Position numbers and translations under genes: made by a program | From: JBDKGH01 sp039798265 | GTDB taxonomy: Bacteria > Bacteroidota > Bacteroidia > Flavobacteriales_D > Sanyastnellaceae | DNA length: 21,630 nucleotides | Direction: 5' to 3' | Assembly (NCBI GenBank): GCA_039798265.1 | Contig: JBDKGH010000133.1 | Location: forward strand, 1 to 21,630 | Notes under the pieces: generated by a model | Seen by the model: the letters and a program-made list of their open reading frames with translations, nothing else | Databases searched by the model: none | Told to the model about the DNA's origin: nothing | Shown here: in pieces, positions 7,521 to 15,784 of the stretch | Layout: each line of letters begins with the position of its first letter | Position numbering within the stretch: position 1 is the first letter of the stretch

Positions 7521-8026
7521 TGCTTACAGAATACGCCTTTTGGTTTTTATCTTTTGTAGCTGTATTCAGCGCCATTGCAGTATTGGTATCTCGCAATCCG
7601 GTGCACAGTGTACTCTACTTAGTAGTAACCTTTTTCGCTATCGCAGGACATTACTTCCTGCTGAATGCGCAATTTTTAGCCGCTGTGCACATCATTGTGT
7701 ATGCTGGGGCTATCATGGTACTTTTTCTCTACTCCATCATGATGCTCAATCTCAATCAACTCGACGGCGAACGAAAATCGACCTGGATCAAATCTGCAGC
7801 GGTGATCGCCTCTGGTTCTTTGATGCTCGTGCTCGTAGCCGTTCTTCGCCGCACCGATGAGATGATTGCCATCGCTCCTCCTACGGAAGAAATCGGTTTA
7901 GTAGAAGTTTTGGGTAAAGCCCTTTACCGCGATTTCTTATTGCCATTTGAATTGGCCTCCATCCTCTTTCTCTCAGCGATGGTAGGTGCCGTTTACCTCA
8001 GTAAAAAAGAAGTAGCTACTCACTAA
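7520..8026 (+). CDS. nuoJ: NADH-quinone oxidoreductase subunit J
   Basis: NuoJ (ND6 homologue) is a small membrane subunit whose third helix bends during turnover and couples the quinone site to the proton channels. The 168-residue protein has several hydrophobic helices and the family segment VYAGAIMVLFLYSIMML (about 60-76), including the conserved tyrosine-alanine-glycine at its start. ATG is chosen at 7520, overlapping the nuoI stop by one base. It is followed after 18 bases by nuoK, matching the invariant J-K-L order. Confidence 0.96.
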   Translation: MLTEYAFWFLSFVAVFSAIAVLVSRNPVHSVLYLVVTFFAIAGHYFLLNAQFLAAVHIIVYAGAIMVLFLYSIMMLNLNQLDGERKSTWIKSAAVIASGSLMLVLVAVLRRTDEMIAIAPPTEEIGLVEVLGKALYRDFLLPFELASILFLSAMVGAVYLSKKEVATH

Positions 8027-8044
8027 CCTGCAACGCACTACACT

Positions 8045-8362
8045 ATGGAATTACTTCCAAATATCACCGTCGATCATTACCTCTACCTCAGCGTGATTCT
8101 TTTCAGCCTTGGGGTATTTGGTGTAATCTATCGCCGAAATGCCATCTTGATGTTCATGAGCCTTGAACTAATGCTCAATGCCGTGAACCTCGCACTTGTA
8201 GCCTTCTCTAAACAATGGGGAGATACAGATGGCCAAATATTCGTGTTTTTCATTATGGTTGTTGCCGCTGCCGAAGTAGCAGTAGGTCTAGCCATCTTGA
8301 TGATGCTTTACCGCAACATGCACACCACTGACACCGACGTACTCAATAAAATGAAGGGTTAA
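8045..8362 (+). CDS. nuoK: NADH-quinone oxidoreductase subunit K
   Basis: NuoK (ND4L homologue) is a three-helix membrane subunit in the hydrophilic axis of complex I. The 105-residue protein carries the two membrane glutamates typical of the family, Glu41 in MSLELMLNAVNL and Glu77 in AAAEVAVGLAI, which belong to the proton path. Length matches the family (about 100 residues). It lies 14 bases before nuoL. Confidence 0.97.
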   Translation: MELLPNITVDHYLYLSVILFSLGVFGVIYRRNAILMFMSLELMLNAVNLALVAFSKQWGDTDGQIFVFFIMVVAAAEVAVGLAILMMLYRNMHTTDTDVLNKMKG

Positions 8363-8376
8363 TTCCCCCAGTTACT

Positions 8377-10272
8377 ATGGAAAGACTCGTTTCACTTATT
8401 CCTCTATTCCCACTCATCGGGTTCTTATACATTACCTTTCTCGGAAAGGGATTGTCAAAGAATATGATCGGTGGTATCGCCTCTGGTGCAATTTTCCTTT
8501 CATTCATTACTTCTATTGCTGTTTTCTCCACTCAGCTTCATGGTGAGCATACCACCATTGTGAAAGTAATTGATTGGATTACCGCCGGTTCATTTGATGT
8601 AGATATTGCTTTCATTGTTGACCCTTTGAGCACCATCTATCTTCTCTTTATTACGGGCGTCGGATTCCTCATTCACGTTTACTCTGTGGGTTATATGCAC
8701 GAAGATGAAGGGTTCAACCGCTTTATGGGTTACCTGAATTTGTTCGTGTTCTTCATGCTCATATTGGTGCTCGGTGATAGCTTCCTCACCATGTTCGTGG
8801 GTTGGGAAGGCGTGGGTGTTTGTTCATTCATGCTCATCGGCTTCTGGTATAAAGACATGAAAAATAATGATGCGGCGAAAAAAGCCTTCATCATCAACCG
8901 TATTGGTGACCTTGGATTTTTATTGGGTATGATGCTCATCTTCGGATGGTGTGGCACGCTCAACTATAATGAACTCTTTATTGAAGGTTCTGCTATTAGC
9001 AGCCTGAGCGGAGAAATGGCAACAGCTGCTGCTATTCTTCTATTCATCGGTGCTATGGGTAAAAGTGCTCAGCTTCCTTTGCATACTTGGCTTCCCGATG
9101 CCATGGCGGGTCCTACACCTGTATCTGCATTGATCCACGCCGCTACCATGGTTACCGCAGGTATTTATATGGTAGCTCGTAGCAGCGATCTGTTCGCTGT
9201 ATCGGAAACAGCTTTGCAAGTGGTCACTTACGCTGGTGTGCTCACTGCATTGATGGGTGCCACCATCGCTCTCACGCAAAATGATATCAAAAAAGTTTTG
9301 GCCTACTCAACCGTAAGTCAACTTGGTTTCATGTTCGCTGCTCTCGGCATGGGGGCTTATTCCATCGCCGTTTTCCACGTAATAACGCACGCGTTTTTTA
9401 AAGCCCTTCTCTTCTTAGGTTCTGGTTCTGTGATCCATGCCATTGGTGGCGAACAAGATATTCGCCGCATGGGAGGTCTGAAGAAATATATGCCTGTTAC
9501 TTATTGGACATTCCTCATCGGAACTTTGGCAATTGCGGGTATTTTCCCATTTGCGGGTTTTTTCTCAAAAGATCAAATCTTAGCACATGCCATGGAAAAC
9601 AACCTTCCAGTTTTCATCCTCTTGATGTTCGCCTCAGCATGCACTGCCTTCTATATGTTCCGTATGTTCAGTCTTACTTTCCTCGGAAAATTCAGAGGCA
9701 CACATGACCAAGAGCATCATTTGCATGAGTCGCCGAAGGTGATGACAATTCCATTGATCATTCTCGCCATTGCTTCTGTAGTGGGCGGCTTTATGGGATT
9801 CCCTCACGCCATCGGAGAAAGCATTGGTATTCACCATTGGCTCGATCATTTCCTAGAAGGTTCTGTAGTTATGCATGCTTCGCATATGTCGGCTGCTACC
9901 GAAACGATTCTCGCTTTAGTGGCTATGGCCATGGCCATCATTATGATTCTTTATGCGCGCAATGTTTATGTAACCAAAAACACCCGTGCACTAGAAGATG
10001 ATGAAATCGAATCTGGATTGCACCACACCTTAGTCAACAAATATTGGTTTGATGAAATCTACGACGCCCTCATTCGTCGTCCAGTAGATAAACTATCTAT
10101 TTGGTTGAATAAGTTCATTGAAAACAAATTAATCTCTGGCATCGTTGATGGCAGTGGTGATCTCACGCGCAACATCGGTGGTGTACTTCGCGGTATGCAA
10201 TCAGGACAGCTGGTGACCTACATCCTCGCTATGATAGCCGGATTAATTGCCTTATTAGCCCTTTTCATCTAA
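8377..10272 (+). CDS. nuoL: NADH-quinone oxidoreductase subunit L (antiporter-like)
   Basis: NuoL (ND5 homologue) is the distal Mrp-antiporter-like proton channel of complex I, ending in a long lateral helix that runs along the membrane arm. In this 631-residue protein the residues known to matter in E. coli NuoL fall at identical numbers: Glu144 in GWEGVGVCSF, Lys229 in GKSAQLPLH and His254 in LIHAATMVTAG. The HTWLPDAMAGPTPVSA motif is intact. The C-terminal region (about 540-631) includes the amphipathic segment before a final hydrophobic helix. The gap to nuoM is 31 bases. Confidence 0.98.
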   Translation: MERLVSLIPLFPLIGFLYITFLGKGLSKNMIGGIASGAIFLSFITSIAVFSTQLHGEHTTIVKVIDWITAGSFDVDIAFIVDPLSTIYLLFITGVGFLIHVYSVGYMHEDEGFNRFMGYLNLFVFFMLILVLGDSFLTMFVGWEGVGVCSFMLIGFWYKDMKNNDAAKKAFIINRIGDLGFLLGMMLIFGWCGTLNYNELFIEGSAISSLSGEMATAAAILLFIGAMGKSAQLPLHTWLPDAMAGPTPVSALIHAATMVTAGIYMVARSSDLFAVSETALQVVTYAGVLTALMGATIALTQNDIKKVLAYSTVSQLGFMFAALGMGAYSIAVFHVITHAFFKALLFLGSGSVIHAIGGEQDIRRMGGLKKYMPVTYWTFLIGTLAIAGIFPFAGFFSKDQILAHAMENNLPVFILLMFASACTAFYMFRMFSLTFLGKFRGTHDQEHHLHESPKVMTIPLIILAIASVVGGFMGFPHAIGESIGIHHWLDHFLEGSVVMHASHMSAATETILALVAMAMAIIMILYARNVYVTKNTRALEDDEIESGLHHTLVNKYWFDEIYDALIRRPVDKLSIWLNKFIENKLISGIVDGSGDLTRNIGGVLRGMQSGQLVTYILAMIAGLIALLALFI

Positions 10273-10303
10273 CCATTACTACTCATAAACCTGTAAGAAA
10301 CTG

Positions 10304-11746
10304 ATGCTTACAATAGCCCTTTTCGCAGTTCCCATCCTATTAGCTGGAGTCATCTTTTTGATGGGTGCTCAAAACGCAAAGAAGCTTGCCCTTGGTGCTG
10401 GTATCATTCAACTTATTCTTAGTTTGATTGCTTACCAACAACTTCAATCTGGCACAAGTACTTTGCTTTCATTCCAACAAATTTGGATCGAACCCATGGG
10501 AATGTCCATCGCCTTCAATACCGATGGCATTAGTATGGCGCTTATTCTTTTGGCCGGTGTGCTTTCTCCTTTGATCATTTATGCTTCATTCAACAAGGAG
10601 TTTAAAAATGCGCACATCTTTTATGGACTCATTTTGCTCATGATCGGAGCTATGATGGGTGCCTTTGTTGCTGCAGACGCGCTACTCTTCTATGTGTTCT
10701 ATGAAGTTGCTTTGATTCCTATTTACTTCATTATTTTGATGTGGGGTCATGGCGACGATAAGGTGAAAGTAACCATGCGCTTTTTCCTTTACACCTTGTT
10801 TGGCTCTCTCTTTATGCTGGCTTCACTGATTTATGTGCAACAACACACTGCGCCTAAATCATTCGCATTTGATGCCATGTATGCCGCTGGACGCTCGTTA
10901 AGTTCAACAGAACAAGGATGGGTTTTTGCCGGAATCTTCTTGGCTTTCGCTGTAAAAATTCCTGTATTCCCCTTCCACTCTTGGCAGCCATCGACCTACC
11001 GCACGGCGCCAACTATTGGCACCATGTTGCTTGCTGGTATCATGCTGAAAATGGCTTCTTATGGACTTATTCGCCTTGCCTTACCAATGGCTCCGCAAGG
11101 CATTGCAGACCATGGCAACTGGGCTATTGTACTTTCAATAGTTGGTATTCTTTATGCCTCAGGTATGGCCATTGTTCAAAAGAACTACAAACTCCTCATC
11201 GCTTACTCTTCTATCGCTCACTTAGGGCTTCTTTCTGCCGGCATTCTTAGCGGCACCGAAGAAGGGATAGTAGGTGGTCTGTTCGAAATGCTCTCTCACG
11301 GTATTATTGCTGTGGGCTTATTCTTTGTAGTTGATATCATCGAAAGCCGCTTAGGTACACTCGATATGTCTAAAATGGGCGGTATACGCGAAGCCAATCC
11401 ACTCTTTGCGTTCTTGTTCTTCGTCATCGTTATGGGCTCGGTTGCTTTGCCCTTTACTAGCGGTTTCGTAGGTGAATTCTTATTGCTACAAGGTCTTTCT
11501 AAATACGGCATGATTGCCGCTGGCTTTGCTGGTCTAACAGTTATCCTAGGAGCAGTGTACATGTTGCGCGCATTCCAAATGATGATGTTAGGTAGCCAAA
11601 AAGGAGAATTTGCACCGCTTACTCAACACGAAAAAACGGTACTTGTATGTGTAGTACTTCTTGTGGTGATTTTAGGTCTATATCCTGCACCTGTACTCAA
11701 CCCAGCTAACCTGTCTTTACAAACCTTATTCGGAACTATACGCTGA
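10304..11746 (+). CDS. nuoM: NADH-quinone oxidoreductase subunit M (antiporter-like)
   Basis: NuoM (ND4 homologue) is the second antiporter-like proton channel. The 480-residue, strongly hydrophobic protein keeps the key charged residues: Glu134 in FYEVALIPIY and Lys218 in FAVKIPVFPFHSW. The family segment HTWLPDAH is here HSWQPSTYRTAP (225-236), so the usual aspartate after the proline is a serine (Ser230), whereas NuoL and NuoN in this operon keep the PD pair. Several lysines (Lys249, Lys285-286 region) lie in later helices. It ends TGATG, overlapping nuoN by one base. Confidence 0.97.
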   Translation: MLTIALFAVPILLAGVIFLMGAQNAKKLALGAGIIQLILSLIAYQQLQSGTSTLLSFQQIWIEPMGMSIAFNTDGISMALILLAGVLSPLIIYASFNKEFKNAHIFYGLILLMIGAMMGAFVAADALLFYVFYEVALIPIYFIILMWGHGDDKVKVTMRFFLYTLFGSLFMLASLIYVQQHTAPKSFAFDAMYAAGRSLSSTEQGWVFAGIFLAFAVKIPVFPFHSWQPSTYRTAPTIGTMLLAGIMLKMASYGLIRLALPMAPQGIADHGNWAIVLSIVGILYASGMAIVQKNYKLLIAYSSIAHLGLLSAGILSGTEEGIVGGLFEMLSHGIIAVGLFFVVDIIESRLGTLDMSKMGGIREANPLFAFLFFVIVMGSVALPFTSGFVGEFLLLQGLSKYGMIAAGFAGLTVILGAVYMLRAFQMMMLGSQKGEFAPLTQHEKTVLVCVVLLVVILGLYPAPVLNPANLSLQTLFGTIR

Positions 11747-13122
11747 TGAAAGAGCTTCTCATCACCTCGCTTCTTGGCCTTGCCGTGCTTGGCCTTGACA
11801 TATTGAAACTGCGCAAACTCATTTTCCCAGTTATACTGCTCGCCCTTCTAGGTTTGCTAGCTTGTGTAGGCATGGATTGGGGACACAACGAAAATCCGTT
11901 CACCAACAACATGTTGCTGTTCGACAATTTCGCACTTGGATTTACTGCCGTACTCACTCTTCTTACCTTCTTTTGGTTTTTGCTCACTCGCGATTATTTC
12001 GCTACGCACAAAGGCCAAGTGGATATGTACTCGCTCGCGCTGTTCAGCTTGTGCGGCGCAGTAGTGCTTACCGCTTACACCAACCTTGTTATGCTTTTCC
12101 TTGGTATAGAAATTCTATCTATTCCACTCTACGTTTTAGCCGCAAGTAAAAAAGGCGATGAAAAATCAAATGAAGCCGGCTTCAAGTACTTCTTCTTGGG
12201 CTCATTGGCTTCTGCCATTTTGTTGTTTGGTATTGCCTTGGTTTATGGTAGCACTGGCACCTTCGATACTAACGTGCTTCAAGCAGCATTAGAAGATCTA
12301 GGTCAAATGCCGCATCAAATGTTGATCGGAGCTATTATGATCTTTATTGGTTTTGCCTTCAAAGTGTCTGCTGCTCCTTTCCACTTCTGGGCTCCTGACG
12401 TATATCAAGGCACTCCTACGCCTATCACTGCCCTCATGGCAACGGTAGTTAAAGGTGCCGCTTTTGCCGCTCTTCTCCGTCTGTTTGGCGGCGCTCTCCT
12501 TCCTGCTTTGGACACCATGAGCGGCGTTATCGCCTTTGTGGCCGTGCTTACTCTGATCGTTGCCAACACCATTGCTGCGGTCCAAACCAATAGCAAACGC
12601 CTGTTAGCCTACTCTTCTATTTCTCATGCTGGATTTATGCTAGGCGCTGTTCTTACTGCCAATAGCACCAATCCTAAGGTGATGATCTATTATGTTCTAG
12701 CATACGGTATCGCGAGCTTAACTTCTTTCAGCATCCTTCATCATGTTTCTCAATCACAAAATGATGCGGAAGAAATGGACATTTTCAAAGGCCTCGTGAA
12801 ACGAAATCCAATTATGGCAGGTGCCATGACCCTTTCTCTGTTGAGCATGGCTGGTATTCCTCCTCTCAGCGGATTTTTAGCTAAGTACTTCGTGATTACC
12901 GATGTGATGGCTGCCGGACATACCGGATTGGTGATCATCATGATCCTCTCTTCGGTTATCGGTGTTTACTACTACCTCAAAGTAATCGTTGCGATGTTTA
13001 CTCCACTAGAAAATGCAGGCCGCATTGTGGTTTCTTCAACACAGCAGTTCGTATTGATTCTTCTTTCTGTTTTAATGATTGGCTTGTTCTTCGCAGCTGG
13101 TCTGGTAGAAATACTTTTCTAA
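11746..13122 (+). CDS. nuoN: NADH-quinone oxidoreductase subunit N (antiporter-like)
   Basis: NuoN (ND2 homologue) is the third antiporter-like channel, next to NuoK and NuoM. The 458-residue protein has about 14 hydrophobic segments, Glu122 in FLGIEILSIPLYVLAA, Lys206 in GFAFKVSAAPFHFW, the intact APDVYQGTPTP motif (216-226) and Lys236 in VVKGAAF. It is the last gene of the operon. Its stop at 13120-13122 is followed by a strong hairpin terminator about 20 bases downstream, and the next gene points the other way. Confidence 0.97.
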   Translation: MKELLITSLLGLAVLGLDILKLRKLIFPVILLALLGLLACVGMDWGHNENPFTNNMLLFDNFALGFTAVLTLLTFFWFLLTRDYFATHKGQVDMYSLALFSLCGAVVLTAYTNLVMLFLGIEILSIPLYVLAASKKGDEKSNEAGFKYFFLGSLASAILLFGIALVYGSTGTFDTNVLQAALEDLGQMPHQMLIGAIMIFIGFAFKVSAAPFHFWAPDVYQGTPTPITALMATVVKGAAFAALLRLFGGALLPALDTMSGVIAFVAVLTLIVANTIAAVQTNSKRLLAYSSISHAGFMLGAVLTANSTNPKVMIYYVLAYGIASLTSFSILHHVSQSQNDAEEMDIFKGLVKRNPIMAGAMTLSLLSMAGIPPLSGFLAKYFVITDVMAAGHTGLVIIMILSSVIGVYYYLKVIVAMFTPLENAGRIVVSSTQQFVLILLSVLMIGLFFAAGLVEILF

Positions 13123-13144
13123 GAATAGTTTTCTTAGTTCCACG

Positions 13145-13190
13145 AAAAGCTCATTTAAGCTAAAGTCATCTTTAGATTAAATGAGCTTTT
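13145..13190. terminator. bidirectional terminator between nuoN and lptD
   Basis: AAAAGCTCATTTAA (13145-13158) pairs exactly with TTAAATGAGCTTTT (13177-13190). Inside, CTAAAG (13160-13165) pairs with CTTTAG (13170-13175) around a TCAT loop. With one G/A mismatch this is a stem of about 20 pairs. Each strand has four T residues at its 3' end, so it can stop transcription from both convergent genes. The right arm contains the lptD stop codon and its last four sense codons. Confidence 0.9.
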
Positions 13191-15708
13191 GTGTGTAGTT
13201 ACCACGCTTCTGAATCTTCACATCTTGAAGCATTGACGACTTAATGTTCAACTGAACAAAGTAGCTTTTACGTTCTCCAAACGGAACGTAATTGGCCGAC
13301 AGTTCCCAACAGTGTAAGTCCCAATGCAACCCGAAGTTGGAAGTCGTTACTTTACCCATTGCAATATCATAGTTGGTCAAAAAGTTGACATGCCATTTGG
13401 CAAAAATTCTAAAGTCTCCGGCAAATGCAATGGTATGTGTAACGCGCAACGTATCGGCTTGTTTGCTGCGATCAAATACACGATCCAATCCCAAATTATA
13501 ATCCATTCGCAAATTCCACGGTATCGTAAAGTCGATATTGTTCGTGGAAGTGGACTGTAAATTTTGCTGACTTGCAATGGGCGTTTGCGCTTGTCCATCT
13601 TCATTATCGCCCGTCTTGTTACCGCCACTAAAGTTGAAGCTAAGCGCAAGCGTTGTGCCTTCCTGACGCAATAATTTACCTTGACTTCTCCACATGGTCT
13701 CATTGACCTCACGCCCCAAGGTATCACGATCATATAAGCTGTATGTACTCGTATAATTGAGTGTTACATTCTTGGCTATCGTAGTAAAGGCGGACATATT
13801 CAAATTACTCCAGTTGAGCGAATCGCGCAATAAATTGTTGCTCATTCGCATATTCCAACCCTCTATAATCTTCACTTTTTTATACGCCACCTTTGCCGAA
13901 GATTTATCTCGAATCTTCGCCTCTATGTTTTGGTTCAAACCAAGGTTGATACTAGCCGCCTCTATGCTCGATGATGGACTAAATCGACCTGCCTGAAATT
14001 CAGTGTAGCCTACTCGGTTTCCCTCATCATCATAATAACCGTAACGCACGAAATTGGTATATGGCGTATAGCTCAAACCAGCGCTAGGTTGCACCATGTG
14101 CCGAATCGCCTTGAGTGTTTTTGACTTGCCAAATGTGTAGGTTCCATAAAGTCGTGTATTGGCGGTAAGACTAGCGTTCCAGTTACCACCATAACGAACT
14201 CCCTGCACGGTGTCCAATTTTTCATATCCTAAATCTTCATCAAAAATGGGAGCCACATGCTTGAAGGTCATTACCCCACTGTAATTCGCTGATGGATTTA
14301 AGGTTAAATAAGGCCCTAGTTTCCAAGATGTACTAGCCGTGCTCGAGAAACGTGCACCCGTTTGTGCTTTTCTCATCAACTGCTCCAATCGTGCTATCTG
14401 AAGGTCTTGCTCTTTCGTATTGATATAATTCTCAACGGCCATTACCCCATTGATCCCAATGGGTGCTTTTGGAAATATTTTTTCCAAGAGATTAATACGC
14501 GAAAGATTCACTGTAGCGGATGGCAAAGTCATTTGCACCTGACGGGTCTGCACATTCTGAGTGTGGTTAGCCGAAAGAGCCAAAGAATAAGGCTTGCCCG
14601 GAAATGTTTTTCCATACTGCACCGCACTATTAAATGTACTGGTTAAGAAGTCCTGCTGCGTGCTATTCAGGTTGTTACGGAAGTTTTGACTGCTTCCCAT
14701 ATTCACCGAAGCACTGAAAGTAGTGTTCGGACGTGCCTTGTTGTCCTGGCGGTGGTTCCAGTAAATATTAAATGTCTCCTGCTGGAAATACGAAGGCAAT
14801 TCTTGTAGCCCCAATTTATTTACCGTACGTGTCAATCGAAAACTACCATCGTATTTATATCGTTTTTTGTAATTGGTCCAACTCTGTACTGACCACGACC
14901 CTCGCGTATAAATATCGAACAATAGCTTGGTCTCTAAATGTTGGTTAAACGGTATGTAATAACCCAATTCCTTCAAAAAGAATCCCCGATCGCCGGCATT
15001 TCCATAACCCGGCAGTAATAAACCGTGCGTGCTTTCCTTTTTATTGGGAAAAAAACCAAATGGCAAAGCCAGCGGTGTAGGCACTTTACCCACTTTCATA
15101 TACAGCGGCCCTGAAACCACTTTTTCATTGGGAATGACAATGGCTTTTGTCAATCGAAAATGATAGTGCGGTTTCTCTTTGTCGCAGGTAGTAAACATAC
15201 CCTGCGCCATGTGAATCCAATTGTTATCCTGCTTTTTTGAAACTCCCGCGATCAAGTAGGCCTCCCCTTCTTGGGTGCGCGCCCCATAGCTAATCCCTTT
15301 TTTTGTTTTGAAATTATACCCCAATGAATCTTCGGTAAATTCATTTGCTCCCTCTTTAAATAGTGGTCGCCCAATAGTGGCCTGCCCCGTGCTATCCGCC
15401 ATTCCTCGAGCAAAGGCTGTATTTTCTTCAAATGAAAAACGTATAAATGCGGCCGTCACCTGCAAATCGCCATACTTCACATAGGACTCTGGACCATAGA
15501 GATACACGGTGCTATTGACCAAGTCCATCACGGTACTGTCTTTGCCATAGTAAGTTACTGGCTCAGAAAACTCAATACTTTCCTCTTGGGGTGAAATAGA
15601 ATCGACAACACTTGCGTTAACGGCTATAGAATCCGCTTGGGCGCGCGAAGTGAGTGCTGTGATTATCAACACGCCCACGAGGATAATTGAATAGAGGCCG
15701 CCTCTCAT
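13177..15708 (-). CDS. lptD: LPS-assembly protein LptD (Bacteroidota type)
   Basis: LptD is the outer-membrane beta-barrel that, with the lipoprotein LptE, inserts lipopolysaccharide into the outer leaflet. This 843-residue protein has a signal peptide (about 1-25, ending SRAQA), a periplasmic OstA-like repeat region (about 45-150: VTYYGKDSTV, STVYLYG, VTAAFIRF), then the conserved entry of the barrel with TTCDKEKPHYHFRLTKA (173-189) and PLALPFGFFPNKK (212-224). The remainder (about 240-843) alternates polar and aromatic residues as barrel strands do. Only two cysteines were noticed (Cys175 and one near the C-terminus), so the disulfide arrangement of E. coli LptD need not apply. It converges on nuoN and diverges from the amidase gene. 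Family assignment is strong; transport of LPS is inferred from it. Confidence 0.9.
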   Translation of the reverse strand: MRGGLYSIILVGVLIITALTSRAQADSIAVNASVVDSISPQEESIEFSEPVTYYGKDSTVMDLVNSTVYLYGPESYVKYGDLQVTAAFIRFSFEENTAFARGMADSTGQATIGRPLFKEGANEFTEDSLGYNFKTKKGISYGARTQEGEAYLIAGVSKKQDNNWIHMAQGMFTTCDKEKPHYHFRLTKAIVIPNEKVVSGPLYMKVGKVPTPLALPFGFFPNKKESTHGLLLPGYGNAGDRGFFLKELGYYIPFNQHLETKLLFDIYTRGSWSVQSWTNYKKRYKYDGSFRLTRTVNKLGLQELPSYFQQETFNIYWNHRQDNKARPNTTFSASVNMGSSQNFRNNLNSTQQDFLTSTFNSAVQYGKTFPGKPYSLALSANHTQNVQTRQVQMTLPSATVNLSRINLLEKIFPKAPIGINGVMAVENYINTKEQDLQIARLEQLMRKAQTGARFSSTASTSWKLGPYLTLNPSANYSGVMTFKHVAPIFDEDLGYEKLDTVQGVRYGGNWNASLTANTRLYGTYTFGKSKTLKAIRHMVQPSAGLSYTPYTNFVRYGYYDDEGNRVGYTEFQAGRFSPSSSIEAASINLGLNQNIEAKIRDKSSAKVAYKKVKIIEGWNMRMSNNLLRDSLNWSNLNMSAFTTIAKNVTLNYTSTYSLYDRDTLGREVNETMWRSQGKLLRQEGTTLALSFNFSGGNKTGDNEDGQAQTPIASQQNLQSTSTNNIDFTIPWNLRMDYNLGLDRVFDRSKQADTLRVTHTIAFAGDFRIFAKWHVNFLTNYDIAMGKVTTSNFGLHWDLHCWELSANYVPFGERKSYFVQLNIKSSMLQDVKIQKRGNYTQKLI

Positions 15709-15725
15709 GCCAAGATTGAAAAAAA

Positions 15726-15733
15726 TACTTTTG
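15726..15733 (+). promoter_or_regulatory. -7 element for the amidase-mlaD unit
   Basis: TACTTTTG is an exact match to TAnnTTTG. No TTG is found at the right distance upstream; those at 15716-15718 and 15687-15689 are too near and too far. Expected transcription start is about 15737-15740, which falls on the first possible ATG (15738) and favours the second ATG at 15762. Moderate confidence because the -33 part is missing. Confidence 0.5.
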
Positions 15734-15754
15734 TATTATGTGGAAATTCGGTGC

Positions 15755-15784
15755 CAAAGCTATGCATAACCTTTCAACCTCCAA
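15755..15784 (-). promoter_or_regulatory. promoter of lptD
   Basis: On the minus strand, TAGCTTTG (15762 down to 15755) is an exact TAnnTTTG, and TTG (15784-15782) lies 19 bases upstream of it, close to ideal for Bacteroidota. The predicted start near 15748-15751 gives a leader of about 40 bases before the lptD ATG at 15708. The whole promoter lies within the 5' coding end of the divergent amidase gene; the -7 element even shares a base with its ATG at 15762. Confidence 0.6.

Noticed and set aside
7423..7860. 145-codon plus-strand open frame across the nuoI/nuoJ junction
   Set aside because: It is out of frame with both well-supported genes, is Ser/Arg/Cys/His rich, and resembles a shifted read of nuoJ.
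13324..13996. Plus-strand open frames antisense to lptD
   Set aside because: Short, lacking start signals or motifs, and fully explained as the complement of the LptD barrel sequence.
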